Source: Lachnoclostridium sp. UBA1781
Lineage (GTDB): Bacteria; Bacillota; Clostridia; Lachnospirales; Lachnospiraceae
Direction: 5' to 3'
Length of the DNA: 11,125 nucleotides
Assembly (NCBI GenBank): GCA_002315495.1
Contig: DCGJ01000110.1
Span: 1 to 11,125, forward strand
Position numbers and translations under genes: made by a program. Below, piece after piece: positions 1 to 7,607 of this stretch; the stretch's first letter is position 1; each line of letters begins with the position of its first letter. Below the pieces are notes generated by a model. It saw only the letters and a list, made by a program, of their open reading frames with translations. It had not been told where the DNA came from and searched no databases.

Positions 1-298
1 GATCCTGGAAGACCATGGCAATCTTATCACCACGAATCTCATGGAACTCCTCTTCGCTGACTCTCAAAAGGTCCTTGTCACCGTAGAGAATCTTACCGCC
101 CTCTACGATGGCATTGCCGGCGAGAATACCCATAATCGCACGGGAGGTTACGGACTTACCGGAACCGGATTCACCTACAATTGCAAGGGTTTCGCCCTTA
201 TACAAATCAAAACTGATTTCTCTTACTGCCTGCACCTTACCCGCATTGGTTCGAAACGAGATTTGCAGGTTTTTGACACTTAATTTCTTCTCAGCCAT
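1..298 (-). CDS. oppD: Oligopeptide ABC transporter ATP-binding protein OppD (partial, N-terminal 99 residues)
   Basis: This is the cytoplasmic ATPase that would power the permease encoded upstream. Only the first 99 residues are present because the window edge cuts the gene. The protein begins MAEKKLSVKNLQISF and has a clear Walker A, GESGSGKS, around residues 42-49, followed by SRAIMGIL. The visible part ends at MVFQD, where the Q-loop begins. Spacing and wording match OppD/DppD-type ATPases, which usually run to about 330 residues. The ATG at 298-296 shares its A with the TAA stop of oppC (TAATG), so translation is probably coupled. A GAGAGGAG ribosome binding site lies just upstream within the end of oppC. 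OppD versus OppF cannot be separated with certainty from this fragment, but position directly after oppC favours OppD. The peptide specificity cannot be read from the sequence. Confidence 0.88.
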   Translation of the reverse strand, partial: MAEKKLSVKNLQISFRTNAGKVQAVREISFDLYKGETLAIVGESGSGKSVTSRAIMGILAGNAIVEGGKILYGDKDLLRVSEEEFHEIRGDKIAMVFQD

Positions 299-1863
299 TA
301 TTCGTCTGCTCCTCTCAATGATGGGTTAAATGCGTCTCTCAAACCGTTACCGAACAGGTTAAATGCGATCTCCAGCAAAGAGATAAACAAAGCCGGGAAC
401 AGAATGATGTGCGGATAGGTGGAAAGGTAAGCCTGGCCATTGGAAAGCATGGTACCAATGGAGGTAAGGCTACTCGTTTCCAGGTTAACAATACCGAGGT
501 AGGTCAGCATGGACTCGCTGAAGATAACACCCGGGATAATCAAAATCGTACCGGTAATAATCGTACCGAGGGAGTTCGGCAAAATGTGGCGGAAAATCAA
601 ACGACGGTCTTTTGCGCCGAGCGTTCTTGCCGCAAGTACATACTCCGAATTCTTGAAACGATAGAACTGCGTACGAACACGATATGCGATACCGATCCAG
701 CCGGTCATAATAAATGCGAACAGAAGAGACGGAACCGCGCCCACCTTCTTCGCGAGATGCAGCTGAAACAGGGTTGCCACAACGATGAACGGAACCGCAT
801 TTAAAATGTCGACAATACGCTCCATAATCAGGTCGACAGCACCGCCGTAGTAGCCCTCAATCGCACCATATACAACACCGATAATGAAGTTGATGATGGA
901 TACGGCAAATGCGAGCAGGAACGAAAGGCGTGCACCATACGCCAGACATACCAGGATGTCCTGTCCGTGCTGGTTTGTACCAAACAGATGGTCTGCATAA
1001 TGGCCGTTGATGTAGTTGTAATACTCACTGTAAAGGACACGAACACGGTAACCGGTCTGGTTCTTTACTGCGTAAGCTGCATAAAGCGGGTTGCCCTCGT
1101 CATCGGTCGTCGTACCGTCACAGTCCAGAATCAGACGGAGACTGTTGTACTTCGCGGAGGTGGCACTCTTCTTCATCAGGTAATTGGCCTCATAAATCGG
1201 GTTACCGTCAGCGTCATGGGAAGCAGCCTCACCGGTGGAGCCGGAGTCCTCAACGGCCAGCTTATACCAAAGGTTTGCCGCATTTCCAACGGCTACATAA
1301 TCGGTCTTATAGTTTGCCGGAATCGGGTAACATACCTGAAGTCCGGTTGTATTCTGATACTCCTGAAGGGCAAGGTAAGACTCCTCGTCCAGGTCGACAT
1401 AGGTAAAGCCTACCTTGTCATAGGTATCTACGTCCAGGACGTAATACTTGATGCCGCTGATTTCGTCCACGAAGCTGCTCTTCACTTCCTTTACAGAGGA
1501 GCTTCCAATCTCAGCGCCAATGGCATTATAGTAATCATATCCGGCCTGTGTCTCGGTCGATTCCTTACATCCGTCCCACCCAAGGAATGCGAACACCTTG
1601 GACTTCGGAAGAAGGTTTTTGTAATAACCGTCACGAGCGGATACGTCATAGTCAGAGAAAAATGGCGTAATAAACGCAAACAAAACTAAGAAAATAATGA
1701 TAATTGCAGCTACCATGGAAGATTTATTCTTCTTGAAACGGTTAAATGCGTCTCTAAAGTAGCCAATCGGCTTGGTATCGAGCTGCTTATCCGTAATCTT
1801 TTCGCCATGGCGGGCCAGGGCGAATTTTTCTTTTGGAATATTGGTATAATCGTGTCTGTCCAT
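298..1863 (-). CDS. oppC: Oligopeptide ABC transporter permease OppC with large extracytoplasmic insertion
   Basis: This is one of the two membrane subunits that form the peptide channel. Residues 36-70 form an OppC_N-type start (RDAFNRFKKNKSSM, then a first membrane helix to about 69). The usual permease body begins near residue 290 (HLFGTNQHGQD) and holds several further helices. The coupling (EAA) loop is seen at about 407-430, EYVLAARTLGAKDRRL followed by HILPN, which contacts the ATPase. The protein is 521 residues, whereas OppC is usually about 300. The excess lies between helix 1 and the FGT motif, roughly residues 72-288. This block is polar and rich in Tyr, Asp and Gly, and by topology should face outside. 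It matches no domain I recognise. The ATG at 1863 lies 1 nt after the oppB stop, with a G-rich GGGGGCG stretch before it. The end overlaps oppD by 1 nt. Confidence 0.9.
   Translation of the reverse strand: MDRHDYTNIPKEKFALARHGEKITDKQLDTKPIGYFRDAFNRFKKNKSSMVAAIIIIFLVLFAFITPFFSDYDVSARDGYYKNLLPKSKVFAFLGWDGCKESTETQAGYDYYNAIGAEIGSSSVKEVKSSFVDEISGIKYYVLDVDTYDKVGFTYVDLDEESYLALQEYQNTTGLQVCYPIPANYKTDYVAVGNAANLWYKLAVEDSGSTGEAASHDADGNPIYEANYLMKKSATSAKYNSLRLILDCDGTTTDDEGNPLYAAYAVKNQTGYRVRVLYSEYYNYINGHYADHLFGTNQHGQDILVCLAYGARLSFLLAFAVSIINFIIGVVYGAIEGYYGGAVDLIMERIVDILNAVPFIVVATLFQLHLAKKVGAVPSLLFAFIMTGWIGIAYRVRTQFYRFKNSEYVLAARTLGAKDRRLIFRHILPNSLGTIITGTILIIPGVIFSESMLTYLGIVNLETSSLTSIGTMLSNGQAYLSTYPHIILFPALFISLLEIAFNLFGNGLRDAFNPSLRGADE
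309..316 (-). promoter_or_regulatory. Ribosome binding site of oppD inside oppC
   Basis: The minus strand reads GAGAGGAG about 10 nt before the oppD ATG at 298. It lies within the last codons of oppC. This supports the chosen oppD start and translational coupling through the TAATG stop/start overlap. Confidence 0.7.
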
Positions 1864-1864
1864 A

Positions 1865-2824
1865 CTACTTCGCCCCCATCTTAATTCTAGGATCGATGAA
1901 GCCGTAGCTCAAGTCGATAACCAAACCTGCAACCAAGTCAATTAATGTGTAGAAGAACGTCAGTGCCATAAAGAAATTATAGTCACGAACATTAATTGCA
2001 GTAATGTAAAGCTTACCGATACCCGGAATCGCGAAGATGTTCTCGATAATCAGGGAACCGCCAAGAATACCGATAAACTCAGAGAGAATCATCGGCAAAA
2101 TCGGAACCATAGCATTACGAAGCGCGTGGCGGGTAATGGCCTGGCTCTTGGTAAGGCCCTTTGTACGGGCAAGAAGCAGATAATCGCCGGTCAAAACCTC
2201 CGCAAGCTCGGCACGGGTGAAACGGGTCAGACCCGCAATGGTACCGAAGCCAAGGGAAATAATTGCCGGAAGCATGGATTTGAACATGGTCCAACTGATA
2301 AAGTCCGCCTCTGCTTTGGACGCAACCGTCAGTGAGAACCATCCGGTTTTATAGCACAGGAAAAACTGCACCAAAAATGCATACACATAGCTTGGTACAG
2401 AATATACAACCATAACTGCGGTAGAGATGACATAGTCCTGCCACTTGTTCTTTCTGAGTGCGGCATAGATACCGAAGGCAAGACCAATCGGGATTGCAAT
2501 CAGAATCGAATACAAGTTAACGACGATGGTATACGGGAGCTTCTGTGCAACGATGGACAGAACGCTCTGTGCCTCGTACATCTGCTCACCAAGGCCAAGG
2601 TCGCCTTGGAATACGTGCTTCCAATAACGGAAATACTGAACCATCAAAGGCTTATTGTAGCCCATTGCTTCACGCTTCTTGATAATCAGGTTCGCATCCT
2701 TACCCATCGACTTAATCGCCGGGAGCGGAAGTAACTTAATCAAGACAAAACACATGGTAGCCACAACGCCAAAGGTCAGAATCATCAGCAAAATTCTTTT
2801 TAATACATATTTTGGCATGGACAT
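1865..2824 (-). CDS. oppB: Oligopeptide ABC transporter permease OppB
   Basis: This is the partner permease to OppC. At 319 residues it has the usual OppB length. It begins MSMPKYVLKRILLMILTFGV, a charged N-terminus leading into the first membrane helix, as typical of OppB/DppB. Residues about 46-80 (KKREAMGYNKPLMVQY and FQGDLGLGE) match the conserved extracytoplasmic region after helix 1. The EAA coupling loop is DYLLLARTKGLTKSQAITRH with ALRNA after it. The C-terminus has LIDLVAGLVIDLSYGFIDPRIK, the standard OppB ending. I chose the ATG at 2824 because AGGAAGG lies about 12 nt upstream; an in-frame ATG two codons later is possible. A 152-nt gap with a hairpin separates it from oppA, while oppC follows after 1 nt, so oppB, oppC and oppD probably form a coupled block. 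Confidence 0.93.
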   Translation of the reverse strand: MSMPKYVLKRILLMILTFGVVATMCFVLIKLLPLPAIKSMGKDANLIIKKREAMGYNKPLMVQYFRYWKHVFQGDLGLGEQMYEAQSVLSIVAQKLPYTIVVNLYSILIAIPIGLAFGIYAALRKNKWQDYVISTAVMVVYSVPSYVYAFLVQFFLCYKTGWFSLTVASKAEADFISWTMFKSMLPAIISLGFGTIAGLTRFTRAELAEVLTGDYLLLARTKGLTKSQAITRHALRNAMVPILPMILSEFIGILGGSLIIENIFAIPGIGKLYITAINVRDYNFFMALTFFYTLIDLVAGLVIDLSYGFIDPRIKMGAK

Positions 2825-2859
2825 TAGGTTGTTTTTCCTTCCTCTTAAGTAACAACACA

Positions 2860-2889
2860 GTCACGGGCGCCCATTTAGGCGTCCGTGAC
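2860..2889 (-). terminator. Intra-operon hairpin between oppA and oppB (leaky terminator or mRNA-stabilising stem)
   Basis: On the minus strand GTCACGGACGCC and GGCGCCCGTGAC face each other across a 6-nt loop. This gives 11 pairs with a single A/C mismatch. The downstream sequence is TGTTGTTACTT, U-rich but with no clean U-run, so full termination is unlikely. The stem lies about 15 nt before the oppB ribosome binding site. By analogy with other binding-protein operons, it could protect oppA mRNA or reduce read-through so that OppA exceeds the permease. This role is inferred. Confidence 0.6.
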
Positions 2890-2976
2890 CGAATCGTTCA
2901 TCGTATACGCACCTAACACAAAGGAAAATGCGCTAGATACTTCTTGTTACATGTGCCCCAAAGGAGCATTTGCAAA

Positions 2977-5592
2977 TTAGTACTGAAGATTACCGCGTAC
3001 GGTCTCCCACTCGGTATCATCGTAGGTGTAGGTGTAGTAAGCAAGTCCACCAAAACCGATGAGGTCAATGTACTGGGTTACTGCATAGTCGCCCTTCTGG
3101 GAAACGAGGGAAGCAGAGTTTCTGTAGTACATCGGAGTCGTGGTGTAGTAGGACAGGTAAGTTCTTTCGAGAATACCGAAGAAGCTTGCCCTCGTATCTG
3201 CATCGTAAGCGCTGAACTGCTTCAAAGTAGTCTTACCATTGGAAATGGTGCAATCCGGATCGGAGTCATCAGCCCAAAGAGCCCACTTCTGAAGGGAAGC
3301 AGTGAAATCTTCACCATCAACGGTGATGGTCAAGTCAATTGCGGAAGTATCAAAACCATATTCCATCTGGTTACCGGAACCATCGGAAGCGTCACAGTAG
3401 CATTCGTACAACAAGGTGTACGGAGAGTAGGTTGCACCGCCCCAAGTGGAGAAGATCATATCGGTTCCGCCGGAGTACATGGTGTTGTAGTAGTCAGCGT
3501 CAACTTCCATGGTAAGGGAAACCTTGCCTTCAAAGCCGGTTCCTTCACAAGCTGCCTTAAGAGCATCGTTCAGGAAGTTGAACATCTTAACATAGATATC
3601 ATCGGACTGATATACGCTAAGAGAAATCTCTACGGTAGAGGTGCCGTCGTAAGAACCGTCAGCAATACACTCGTCATAAGCCTTAGCCATCAATTCCTTT
3701 GCCTTTACCAGGTCATAACCGGTAATTGCATCGTAAGCGTCATCCAAATCATCGTAGTCGCCGTCGTCGCCATAGGTCAAACCGTAAAGGTCAACGAGTG
3801 CCTTCTTTGCAGCATCGGTATCACGATAGGTAGCACCGGTGTATGGATCATAAACGTACAGGTAGTTCAACATACCATAACCTGCAGAACCTGCGGAAGT
3901 ATAAGACTTTGCAAAGGTGTTACGGTCGATTGCAAGGGAGAATGCCTCACGGAAATTCTGGTTTGCAAGAACCTGGGTTCCTCTGGACTTCAAAGACTCA
4001 ACGTCGGTGTTAAAGGTAAGCTTGGTGGTATAGGACTGTGGAGTGTAACGGATGTAAGCGCTGGAGCTGTACTTTTCCATATCATCACTCTGAAGACCAA
4101 TGTTATCAAGTTCACCCTTCAGGAATGCAAGAAGAGCGGTAGAATGCTCTGCAATAACCTGACAGGAAATGATATCGGTCTGGTACTGACCAAGATGCTT
4201 GTCATCGCTGTAACCATACCAGTTCTCGTTTCTTTCCATGGTGATCTGCTTATCCATCTCGAAGTAGGTAAGCTTGTAAGGACCATAGGAAGCAGTAGTA
4301 TCCTTGCTGGTACCGTAAACGGTCGTAATGCTTGCGATATCTGCAGAGTTTGCATCTACAACATCACCATTTGCGTTGAAGTAGGTCTTGCAGGACTCCC
4401 AGAGAGATTCCTCAACAAGGTAAGTAGAGGAAAGGTTATAAGGAACATAGTAGTTTGCATCACTGATGGAGTTCTGAGTAACGAGAACGATTTCGTAATC
4501 GCCGGTCTTGAAGATACCAACTTCATCCCAGGAATAAGAATCATACTCAACCTTGTAACCCATGTAGTTAATCATCTGATCCTCAGACTCATTACCCCAG
4601 TCATCACTGCTGGTAAATGCGAACAGGTTTGCGAAGTTATCCTTTGTGCAAAGAACATAACCGTTGGAATCTGCTGCATTTTCAAGAGCGGTCCAGATCT
4701 CCTCCGGGAAGTAATCAGAGTAATCAGCAAGGGAATCGCCGCCGCACCAAGCAAGTGCATCTGCAAGAACCAAATATACTTCAGCTCCGTCCGGAGTAAC
4801 GTATACGCCGTCAGCATTTACCGTAAGGTCAGAAAGCTGATAAACATAATTCTCGCCATCCTCGGTCATAAGAGTCATTGCACTCTTGCCGCCGTAGAAG
4901 TAGTTCTTAGCGCCGTAGATACAGAAATCACCTGCATAGAGGCTGTCTGCACGACGGTTAATCATAAGCGGATCAAGAAGCTGCTGATAAGAATAAATAT
5001 AGGTATCAGCGTTAATCTTGGTGCCGTCTTCGAAGCATGCGTTCTCATTCAGCTTAATCTTCCAAGCCTTTGCGGTGTCGCCCTCAGCGATGCCGTACTT
5101 ACCAACATACTCGGAAGTTACATCCACCGGAAGTTCAGCTGCCATTTCACAGGCAATTGCCCAACCATTCTTTGCAGCGTTCAGCTGGAAGGTGTAGAAG
5201 CCGCTGGAAATGTTATCAAGCACATAAGAGTCACTGTTGGTTTCCCAGTTCATCGGGGACCAGTTCATGCTGGTCGTGGACTCAATGTAGTCGTTAAAGG
5301 TATAAACCTTCGGATCGGTGTAGTCCTTTCCTGCGGTTCCTGCATATATTGCATATCCAACCTCACCGGAACCTACCTGTGCAAGTGCAGTCGTAACAGA
5401 GTTCGGATTGGAAGGAGTAGTGCTGCCGCCGTTCGTCTCGGTGCTGCCACCATTAGTGGATGGAGCTTCCGATGAAGCCGGAGCAAGCGTACTGTTGCTC
5501 TTCGTCGGTTCGGTTGTGTTATCGCCACAGGCAACCATGGAAACAACCATTGCCAAACTCATGACAAGAGCCAGAATCTTCTTCAAATTCAT
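2977..5592 (-). CDS. oppA: Oligopeptide-binding lipoprotein OppA (SBP family 5), enlarged
   Basis: This is the extracellular substrate receptor of the importer, anchored in the membrane by lipid. Residues 1-21 form a signal peptide (MNLKKILALVMSLAMVVSMVA), and Cys22 is the expected lipidation site, although Met rather than Leu sits at the -3 position. Residues 24-66 are a Ser/Thr/Asn/Gly/Pro linker with two NGGST units, probably a flexible tether through the wall. Family signs are WKIKLNENACFEDGTKINAD (about 177-196), YGPYKL then MERNENWYGY (about 436-461), and NFREAFSLAIDRNTF (about 546-560). It is 871 residues, against about 540 for E. coli OppA. Much of the excess seems to lie around residues 210-430 and 600-800. 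The start has an ideal AGGAGGT site 8 nt upstream. The ligand is unknown; oligopeptides are inferred from the family. It uses almost no TTA, CTA or TCA codons. Confidence 0.92.
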   Translation of the reverse strand: MNLKKILALVMSLAMVVSMVACGDNTTEPTKSNSTLAPASSEAPSTNGGSTETNGGSTTPSNPNSVTTALAQVGSGEVGYAIYAGTAGKDYTDPKVYTFNDYIESTTSMNWSPMNWETNSDSYVLDNISSGFYTFQLNAAKNGWAIACEMAAELPVDVTSEYVGKYGIAEGDTAKAWKIKLNENACFEDGTKINADTYIYSYQQLLDPLMINRRADSLYAGDFCIYGAKNYFYGGKSAMTLMTEDGENYVYQLSDLTVNADGVYVTPDGAEVYLVLADALAWCGGDSLADYSDYFPEEIWTALENAADSNGYVLCTKDNFANLFAFTSSDDWGNESEDQMINYMGYKVEYDSYSWDEVGIFKTGDYEIVLVTQNSISDANYYVPYNLSSTYLVEESLWESCKTYFNANGDVVDANSADIASITTVYGTSKDTTASYGPYKLTYFEMDKQITMERNENWYGYSDDKHLGQYQTDIISCQVIAEHSTALLAFLKGELDNIGLQSDDMEKYSSSAYIRYTPQSYTTKLTFNTDVESLKSRGTQVLANQNFREAFSLAIDRNTFAKSYTSAGSAGYGMLNYLYVYDPYTGATYRDTDAAKKALVDLYGLTYGDDGDYDDLDDAYDAITGYDLVKAKELMAKAYDECIADGSYDGTSTVEISLSVYQSDDIYVKMFNFLNDALKAACEGTGFEGKVSLTMEVDADYYNTMYSGGTDMIFSTWGGATYSPYTLLYECYCDASDGSGNQMEYGFDTSAIDLTITVDGEDFTASLQKWALWADDSDPDCTISNGKTTLKQFSAYDADTRASFFGILERTYLSYYTTTPMYYRNSASLVSQKGDYAVTQYIDLIGFGGLAYYTYTYDDTEWETVRGNLQY

Positions 5593-5600
5593 GATATTTT

Positions 5601-5607
5601 ACCTCCT
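5601..5607 (-). promoter_or_regulatory. Ribosome binding site of oppA
   Basis: The minus strand reads AGGAGGT, 8 nt before the ATG at 5592. This near-perfect anti-16S match is stronger than the oppB, oppC and oppD sites, which fits high production of the binding protein. Confidence 0.85.
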
Positions 5608-5618
5608 AAATGAATTCC

Positions 5619-5659
5619 CACGTACAAAAACGGACACAAAATGCCCTTTCCCATACGTG
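5619..5659. repeat. Short inverted repeat in the oppA leader
   Basis: CACGTA at 5619-5624 is matched in inverse by TACGTG at 5654-5659. TTCCCA also recurs directly at 5615-5620 and 5648-5653. All lie between the inferred oppA transcription start and the ribosome binding site. They could be an operator or an mRNA fold, or chance; the arms are only 6 nt. Confidence 0.3.
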
Positions 5660-5666
5660 TTCCCTT

Positions 5667-5712
5667 ATTCTATCACAAAAACATCACAATTTTCCATAAA
5701 AAAAATTTTTTT
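5667..5712 (-). promoter_or_regulatory. Probable oppA operon promoter with A/T tract upstream
   Basis: On the minus strand an extended -10, TGATAGAAT, lies at 5675-5667. An 18-nt spacer separates it from TGGAAA at 5696-5691, a 4 of 6 match to TTGACA. Next to the -35, positions 5698-5712 are eight A then seven T, like an UP element. Transcription would begin near 5660 and leave a leader of about 68 nt. Assigned by pattern only. Confidence 0.6.
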
Positions 5713-5719
5713 AGCATAA

Positions 5720-5779
5720 TATTTCACTTCATGCCAGTTTTCTAAAAAGGTAAGAATATGTTGCACTATTTCACTTCAT
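5720..5779. repeat. 13-nt direct repeat in the divergent promoter region
   Basis: TATTTCACTTCAT occurs exactly at 5720-5732 and again at 5767-5779, 47 bp apart. Both copies lie between the two divergent promoters, upstream of each -35. An exact 13-nt repeat in a 266-bp non-coding gap suggests a pair of binding sites for a regulator of one or both operons. No regulator gene is in the window. Confidence 0.5.
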
Positions 5780-5796
5780 TTTACAATTTTCCTATG

Positions 5797-5825
5797 TTGA
5801 TTTCTAATCCTCCTTCCCCTATACT
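5797..5825 (+). promoter_or_regulatory. Probable promoter of the ABC exporter operon
   Basis: TTGATT at 5797-5802 and TATACT at 5820-5825 are separated by 17 nt, a good sigma-A type arrangement. Transcription should begin near 5832, about 26 nt before the first ATG, giving a short leader that holds the ribosome binding site. Confidence 0.7.
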
Positions 5826-5846
5826 ATATCCGATGGAATAATTTTC

Positions 5847-5851
5847 GGAGG
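5847..5851 (+). promoter_or_regulatory. Ribosome binding site of the first exporter gene
   Basis: GGAGG lies 7 nt before the ATG at 5859. It fixes the start, and no in-frame upstream ATG competes. Confidence 0.8.
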
Positions 5852-5858
5852 AACTCTG

Positions 5859-7607
5859 ATGAGACATCTGTTAACGTATATGCGGGGCTATCGCCGCCAG
5901 GCCTTTCTCGCTCCGCTTTTTAAAATGTTCGAAGCCACCACGGAGCTTTTGGTTCCGCTTGTTGTGGCTGCTATGATTGATAAAGGCATTGCCACCGGCA
6001 ACAAGCCTTATCTTGTGAAAATGGCCATCGTCATGGTGCTTTTTGGCATCTGTGGACTGTCCTTCACGATTTTTGCCCAGTATTTCAGTGCGCGCTGCGC
6101 CGTGGGCTTTACCGCAAAAGTGCGCCACGCCCTGTTCGAGCACATCGAAGCCCTTTCCTTTAAGGAGCTCGACCAGCTTGGAACGTCCACGCTCATCACC
6201 CGAATGACCAGCGACATGAACCAGGTGCAAAACGGTGTGAATCTAACGCTTCGCCTGTTGCTTCGTTCGCCATTCATCGTATTCGGTGCAATGATTATGG
6301 CGTTTACGGTCGATGCCAAGGCCGCATTTACCTTTGTTATCGTTATTCCGCTTCTGTTTCTGGTGGTGTTCGCCATTTTGCTTGCTTCGCTTCCTCTATT
6401 TACAAAGGTGCAGGCGAGACTGGATAAACTGTTGACCGCAACCCGTCAGAATCTGACCGGCGTTCGCGTCATCCGCGCATTTACCATGGAGGAGCGACAG
6501 ACGGCAGAGTTCGCGGCAAGAAACAAGGCACTCGTAAGAATCCAGAAGTTCTCCGGACGAATCTCCGCGCTTTTGAACCCTCTGACCTACGTCATTCTGA
6601 ATCTCGGTGTATTGTACCTGATTTATTCCGGTGCGCTCCGTGTCAATGCGGGGCTTCTCACGACCGGCGCGGTTGTGGCCCTTTATAACTACATGTCGCA
6701 GATTCTTGTGGAGGTCGTAAAGATGGCGAACCTCATTATCAGCGTAGCCAAGGCGATTGCCTGCGGAAACCGTGTCAATGCCGTGCTTACCATGGAAAGT
6801 TCCCTTGACGAGCATCCGCACATTTCCGAAGACGATGTGAAGACTCCGGAGGAACTTTCACAGATTCCGGGCGTGGAATTCTGTCACGTATCCTATCGTT
6901 ATACCGATACCACCGAGGATATGCTTCACGATGTGAATCTGTCCGTACGACGCGGTGACACCATCGGCATCATTGGAGGTACAGGCTCGGGTAAATCCAC
7001 CCTGTTGTCCCTCATTCCAAGATTTTACGACGCCACCGACGGCGCTTTGTTCATCGACGGTCGCGACGTCCGCACCTTCCCGCTCGTGGAGCTTCGGAAG
7101 ATGTGCGGCATCGTATTCCAGAAATCGGTTCTGTTCACCGGCACCATTCGTTCCAACATGCAGTATCAGAAAGCGGATGCAACCGATGAAGAAATCTGGG
7201 AGGCTCTGCGACTTGCGTGTGCAGATGAATTCGTAAAGAAAATGCCGGACGGCCTCGACTCTGCGGTTGCTGCAGGCGGTGTTAATTTCTCGGGCGGCCA
7301 GCGTCAGAGACTCAGTATTGCCCGCTCTTTGGTAGGTAATCCTCCGATTCTTCTGTTAGACGATGCGGCCTCGGCGCTCGATTATGCGACCGACGCAAAG
7401 CTCCAGAAAAATCTGGACAGCCTGCCGGATAAGCCGACCATTTTCCTTGTGTCCCAGCGTGTTCATTCCCTGAAAAATGCGGACCGTATCCTCGTTTTGG
7501 AGGACGGCATCGTCGTTGGCGAGGGTACTCATGAGGTTCTTCTGGAATGCTGCGAGGCCTATCGAGAGATTTGTGCTTCTCAGGGTGTAAAGGAGGTGGG
7601 CGCATGA
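5859..7607 (+). CDS. ABC exporter half-transporter, subunit with degenerate catalytic motifs
   Basis: A 582-residue half-transporter: a membrane domain of about 300 residues with six expected helices, then an ATPase domain. The Walker A is GGTGSGKS (373-380) and the signature is an intact FSGGQ (477-481). The Walker B is LLLDDAAS, with Asp502 where the catalytic Glu normally sits. The H-loop His is replaced by Gln533 (VSQRVHS). These two changes mark the non-catalytic partner in heterodimeric exporters such as TM287/288 and BmrC/BmrD. Its signature should therefore complete the active site of the next gene's product. The genes overlap by 4 nt (ATGA), which supports equal production and pairing. 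Exported substrates could be drugs, lipids or peptides; nothing here decides. No peptidase domain is present, which argues against a bacteriocin processing exporter. The two genes have their own promoter and a terminator. Confidence 0.93.
   Translation: MRHLLTYMRGYRRQAFLAPLFKMFEATTELLVPLVVAAMIDKGIATGNKPYLVKMAIVMVLFGICGLSFTIFAQYFSARCAVGFTAKVRHALFEHIEALSFKELDQLGTSTLITRMTSDMNQVQNGVNLTLRLLLRSPFIVFGAMIMAFTVDAKAAFTFVIVIPLLFLVVFAILLASLPLFTKVQARLDKLLTATRQNLTGVRVIRAFTMEERQTAEFAARNKALVRIQKFSGRISALLNPLTYVILNLGVLYLIYSGALRVNAGLLTTGAVVALYNYMSQILVEVVKMANLIISVAKAIACGNRVNAVLTMESSLDEHPHISEDDVKTPEELSQIPGVEFCHVSYRYTDTTEDMLHDVNLSVRRGDTIGIIGGTGSGKSTLLSLIPRFYDATDGALFIDGRDVRTFPLVELRKMCGIVFQKSVLFTGTIRSNMQYQKADATDEEIWEALRLACADEFVKKMPDGLDSAVAAGGVNFSGGQRQRLSIARSLVGNPPILLLDDAASALDYATDAKLQKNLDSLPDKPTIFLVSQRVHSLKNADRILVLEDGIVVGEGTHEVLLECCEAYREICASQGVKEVGA
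7591..7596 (+). promoter_or_regulatory. Ribosome binding site deciding the second exporter start
   Basis: AGGAGG lies 7 nt before the ATG at 7604, inside the end of the first exporter gene. It favours 7604 over an in-frame ATG at 7547, which would add 19 residues and deepen the overlap. Confidence 0.85.

Noticed and set aside
967..1689. 240-codon open frame on the plus strand opposite the OppC insertion
   Set aside because: It is in mirror register with oppC, has no ribosome binding site and shows no recognisable protein features; a codon-bias by-product.
2944..5475. 843-codon open frame on the plus strand opposite oppA
   Set aside because: It is the exact codon mirror of oppA, lacks a ribosome binding site, and its translation is low-complexity Val/Ile/Gly/Cys-rich with no family motif. 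OppA has a signal peptide, lipid Cys, family motifs and an ideal ribosome binding site.
5593..5660. Riboswitch in the oppA leader
   Set aside because: The leader is only about 68 nt, matches no riboswitch core I know, and shows no terminator or sequestering stem; only a 6-nt inverted repeat is seen.
7547..7603. Upstream in-frame ATG giving a 596-residue second exporter
   Set aside because: The added 19 residues fall in the coding end of the first exporter, while AGGAGG lies 7 nt before the ATG at 7604, whose product starts like other half-exporters.
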